Assembly: GCA_963921425.1 (NCBI GenBank)
Contig: OY992840.1
Coordinates: 6,140,501-6,204,500, forward strand
Origin: Dryas octopetala
Lineage: Eukaryota; Streptophyta; Magnoliopsida; Rosales; Rosaceae
Direction of reading: 5' to 3'
DNA: 64,000 nucleotides
A program made the position numbers and the translations under genes. Numbering within the stretch: the stretch's first letter is position 1; each line of letters begins with the position of its first letter. Shown here piece by piece: positions 60,378 through 64,000 of this stretch. Below the pieces are notes generated by a model. The model ran no database searches and was not told where the DNA came from. It was given only the letters and a program-made list of their open reading frames with translations.

Positions 60378-61067
60378 AGTCTTTAGTCTTTAGTCGTACA
60401 CTTTTGTTGGGAAATTGTACGATAAAGTGCTCCTCTGATGGAGCTGGTCACGTGTACCATTGTAACCTATTGGTTGAATCATTCAATCTAGTCTAAGAGA
60501 TGTGAAATAGTGGAATAAAGCAAACCTCGAACGGCTATAATAAAGATTCTGAATCACCAGCATTGTGCTTTTTAACCTTCGTGGAGAAGGACCTTCTTGA
60601 ACAAGGACATTTCCAGCATCCTATTTTTTATACAAGTTTTGACATAATATTTAAATATGTCATATTTTATATAAAATTTTAACTATCTAAATCGTATATT
60701 TTTTAGATCTTTATTAAAGTATCAACTTTATAAAAAATTAAGTAAATCTGAAATTATTTTTCTATAAAGATTAAATAGTTATCATTTCAATCATTTCAAG
60801 TATTTATTTTCTTCGTCTATTTGTTTGATCAAAGTTAGATAGTTTAATGGTTTCTTATTTATCTAATTTTTACAAGGATGATTCTTTAATAAATACATAA
60901 AAAATAGACAGTTCGGATCATTGAAAACCCTATATAGAGTAGGCCTTATTTAAATATTGTGTAAAAAATAAGATATCACGGATCCGCCCCTTCTTTATTT
61001 ATGCATATTATATATAGATACTCTAAGGGCCGTAAAAAAGTGGAATAAATCTAACAAATAGCCAAAT

Positions 61068-61117
61068 AGGTAATAATGATTTTCTTACCAAAAAAAAAAG
61101 AAGGTAATAGTGATTCT
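61068..61117 (+). mobile_element. 18-bp micro-insertion with 16-bp TSD
   Basis: CTTACC plus an A-tract (61084-61101) between AGGTAATAATGATTTT and AGGTAATAGTGATTCT (14 of 16 identical). Same layout as the other micro-insertions, with TTACC in place of TGGCC. Confidence 0.55.
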
Positions 61118-61417
61118 GACTACGTTACCATGTCACATAGTGTTGCAGTCACACACAATAATTTTTTATGTATTTATTATAGTTTTTCTTCAAAGTATAT
61201 ATTCTATGAAAGTCTGGTCAACACTAATTGAATGGTTTATCATAGTACGCATGTATGACACACACACACACGCATATTAGTAAAGGTTACTTCACCAAAT
61301 TAAAAATGGCCTTCAACCTTGAATATTGTTATTTAGACCATATTTACTAATTCTCAAAGAAAAATTATTGTGTATGATCGTAACAAAACTACAAAACAAT
61401 TGAAAGCTGATAATTAA

Positions 61418-62395
61418 GGCGGCTGCTATTTCGACTACTCATTGTTGCTAAGTTGACCACTCTCATCTTAATTTAGTAAAAGACATTTTTACCCCATTGT
61501 AAAATGACCATATAGGACATATTGTTTTCTTAAAGTATGTTTTCTCATTACACCCCCATATCCTCTTTACCACCACCAGTTACTCCACCCACACCATCAT
61601 CTTCATCTTCACACTCCACTCTCTTCCACTAACCATCATCTTCAACCTCTACACTTTTCAACCAAAACCCTAGACATAGACTATTCATTTCATTAATGCT
61701 ATTATACCAAAATCAACTATTTTTGGTGAATGGACACTCAGAATGACCAATTGGAGTTGTCAAATGAGGTCATTTTGATCATTTTTTTCATTTTTAATGG
61801 AAATTTTTGCATTTTGAGATCTTCTGTTTGCGGTTTTATTCGAAATACCAGAACCAAAATATGTAAACTATTTCGGTAGATACCCACCGAATAATATTCA
61901 ATAATTCGGCAGGAATCTACTGAACATCCGAAGTCGACTTTTTCTTTTTATTCATTTTGTAGGTACTTGCCGAATATTTTAAATAAATTCGGAAGTATTC
62001 TGCCGAAAATGTATCACAATTTCGGTAGTTTCCTATTGAATACTAGGACTTGCATAATTTTTTTTTTTTTTGAATAGGAGGAGCAACTGGGACATGATTC
62101 TTTGAGATATAGTATGGTTGAAGACAAAGATTGTTGTGGGTGATGGAGGTGGTGGCTGAGTGACAAAGACGACGACGGTGAGTGACGGAGACAACAACAA
62201 TGAAGGAGGGAGAACCAACAGTGACTAGAATTTATCACAGTGTGAAAGTCATGGGTGGTTTAATGGGTTTAGAAAGTAAAGTTAGAAATTGGGGGTATTT
62301 AGGTCATTATGGGGTGGTGAACTCAGCAAAATTCTAAAAACTCAAAATAAAGGGTGGTCAACTCAGCAACAATGGGTGGTCGGAATAGCCGCCGC
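61418..62395. mobile_element. MULE-type element, copy C
   Basis: Same insertion as 39414-40425. Ends GGCGGCTGCTATTTCGAC and the complement of GCGGCGGCTATTCCGACC. The right TSD copy TTATAGTTAA is intact; the left has mutated to TGATAATTAA. Confidence 0.85.
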
Positions 62396-62639
62396 TTATA
62401 GTTAATTAAAAAAAAAAAAACACAAAAACAAGATCAATCTGTTTTATGAATCTAAAATAGGCTTGTAAAAACTGCTCAAGTCCGATGGACTGGCCTGAGC
62501 TCAGCCCCATTTTTTCAAATTATGGGCTGGCCCAATCCTATATATCTTATAGGCAGGTTTGGGCATGTCTGTTTGTGCATAGGGTAGTGTTTGGGCCCAA
62601 CATTGTTGAACAATCAGCCATCTCTAAGCAACAAAAAAA

Positions 62640-63605
62640 AAAATGAAGTAATATTATAATAATTAGAGTTAATTGTATACCTTTAATTTGAATACTCGTG
62701 CCTTTAGCATCTTCTTTGGCGAATTGGTGCCAACCGTACATATTGTTGGTGATGGTGAGTGACTATCTTGACCCGAAAGTGCATATTCGGTCAAAACCTC
62801 GGCCTTGGCCTTGGCCCCAGTGTAGTCCTCAACCTCGCTGGTACCATATTGATTATATTGCTCGTCGTAAACATAAAACTTGAAAATGGTGTTATAATAG
62901 TGTGTTCGGTAGAAGGTTTCTGAACCAAATGTCCTTGTTCGGTAGGAATCTGCCGAACAAATGCCCATCTTTCCACAGGTGACTACTGAACGAGCTCAAT
63001 TTTACATAAATAAAAAAATTTCATTCGACGGATGTCTTCCGAACATATATAAATAATTCGGCAGATGCTTGTCGAACTTTGTAAGTTTATTCGGCGGGTA
63101 GTCACCGAATGATTTTTAAAAAAATTTATTTGTAATTTTCATTCGGTAGATAACCACCAAATCTTTTACTTTTGTTCGGTAAATATCTATCGAACATTTG
63201 AGAAAAGTTCGGCACTGGTTCGCCGAACGAAACGCGAATAGAAAATGAAAAACACAAAAAATTACTATCATACCTCATTTGAAGGTGAATAAGGGATGAG
63301 TGGAGGCTCTATTCATGAAAACTAATATGTATTTCTACAATATTATTCCCTATATGTAACAAAGAGAGAAAACTTAGGGTTTAATTGACGAAAGATGAAG
63401 AAATGAGGTTATGAGAGGAGGGGGTGTGCAATGAGAGTTTTAGGATTGTTGTGGTTGGGGTTTAGGAGTGTTGGGTTGGGTGTGTAAGGAAAGGATTTTT
63501 TTTTTGTTAAATAATGTGGGTTGTCCTTTAAGGTCTTTTTCCTTTGTGTCAATTAGGTAAATTCAAAAATTAAATTGTTGGGGGGTTGCAAATAGCAATT
63601 CTAAA
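62640..63605 (-). mobile_element. OTU-bearing element remnant, copy C
   Basis: Homologous to 41984-42931. A deletion equivalent to about 40669-41984 removed the left terminus and the OTU catalytic exons. The N-terminal exon frame (YVYDEQYNQYGTSEVEDYTG) and the TTCGG hairpin cluster (62905-63230) remain. Confidence 0.8.
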
Positions 63606-63967
63606 AAAATAAAAAAATCAGTTTCATGTACTCAGTTTTTCAAGGATTTCTTCTTTGTACATGAACTAATTAAAAAAATCTATTGCATCTTCAATCTCTC
63701 CAAAACCCAAAGTTGTTGAGAAGTTGAGAACGCTACTATCTACATGCCTACTTGAAACAAGTAGAGAGCTCAGACAAAAAAGAAGCAAGTAGAGAGATCC
63801 ATTAATTTCATCACTATTTTGTATAACATGTATGATATATATATAACTAAGAGTCTAAGACATAATAATTAATTTTATTACTCAAAAAACAAAGAAAAAG
63901 TGGACATCCTTTGCATACTGTGAACATCCTATGGTAGAAATTAAGCTAGCTATTGATGATGACTTAC

Positions 63968-64000
63968 CCATGATGTGAAGCTGCAGTTCTTGCTGAGCTT
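63968..64000 (-). CDS. Purine permease first exon, copy C (partial)
   Basis: Reads (A)EAQQELQLHIMG up to a GTAAG donor; the ATG lies beyond the window edge. It lacks the CCGG insertion of copies A and B, so the donor phase is 1, the phase that matches the exon 2 acceptor at 38898 (GCA ATT CAG GAT). It probably represents the ancestral exon form. Confidence 0.7.

Larger units (their letters stand above)
60054..61117. other. Dynamin promoter and spacer
   Basis: Contains 5' UTR with an AAG-repeat (about 60091-60111), a G-box CACGTG at 60449-60454, a TAGTCTT heptamer repeat at about 60367-60394 and two micro-insertions. AT-rich to 61.1 kb. No gene seen. Confidence 0.55.
61118..64000. repeat. Duplication block C (PUP intron 1 and exon 1)
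   Basis: Collinear with 39107-43369 of block A, with scattered substitutions and one large deletion. It begins abruptly near 61118 and continues to the window edge. Confidence 0.9.

Overview
The window looks like a nuclear chromosome segment of a eudicot plant. Genes are intron-rich with GT-AG introns, intergenic DNA is AT-rich and transposon-laden, and every gene I could recognise is a plant type (COP1, plant SRP14, fused UMPS, class II TPS, purine permease, DRP4-type dynamin). A woody Rosaceae-like genome is plausible, but that is an impression and not shown by the sequence.

Layout. 1-2241: 5' flank, simple repeats and a possible non-coding leader. 2242-9627 (+): complete 13-exon COP1 photomorphogenesis E3 ligase, with a TRIM retrotransposon and a foldback MITE in its introns. 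10988-13808 (+): complete SRP14 gene whose first coding exon is just the ATG; intron 3 holds a 609-bp foldback element. 13809-22224: gene-poor, with a harbinger/hAT-like MITE, a non-autonomous hAT with an 8-bp target-site duplication (TSD), and decayed LTR material. 22225-25636 (+): F-box pseudogene split by an LTR-type element whose interior is a tandem array containing a 200-N assembly gap. 27196-30645 (-): complete 6-exon UMP synthase, divergent from 32019-37038 (+), a complete 3-exon class II trehalose-phosphate synthase. 37754-38898 (-): frameshifted purine permease pseudogene.

From about 39.1 kb to the right edge the window is a nested duplication array. A cassette containing the 5' end of a purine permease gene (PUP exon 1 and its TE-filled intron 1) and a DRP4-type dynamin gene has been copied in tandem. 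Three PUP exon 1 copies (43326, 54633, 63968) and two dynamin copies are visible. The dynamin copy at 58044-60053 is complete (669 aa). The copy at 50188-51848 has lost the P-loop. Copies A and C of the PUP intron share a MULE-type element and a second element carrying an OTU-like protease gene. Copy A later gained two inverted copies of a ~750-bp element and a 2-kb hAT carrying a piece of a host STE20-type kinase gene; copy B keeps the empty sites.

The most notable observations are: the OTU-bearing element with its clustered TTCGG hairpins; clustered amino-acid replacements between the dynamin paralogs in a stalk segment that may correspond to the Mx L4 loop; the kinase fragment inside a hAT; and a family of 12-27-bp insertions (TGGCC-like next to an A-tract) flanked by 16-bp TSDs at five independent sites. 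Everything was read by eye from the sequence; no search was run, and family names are from memory of conserved motifs.
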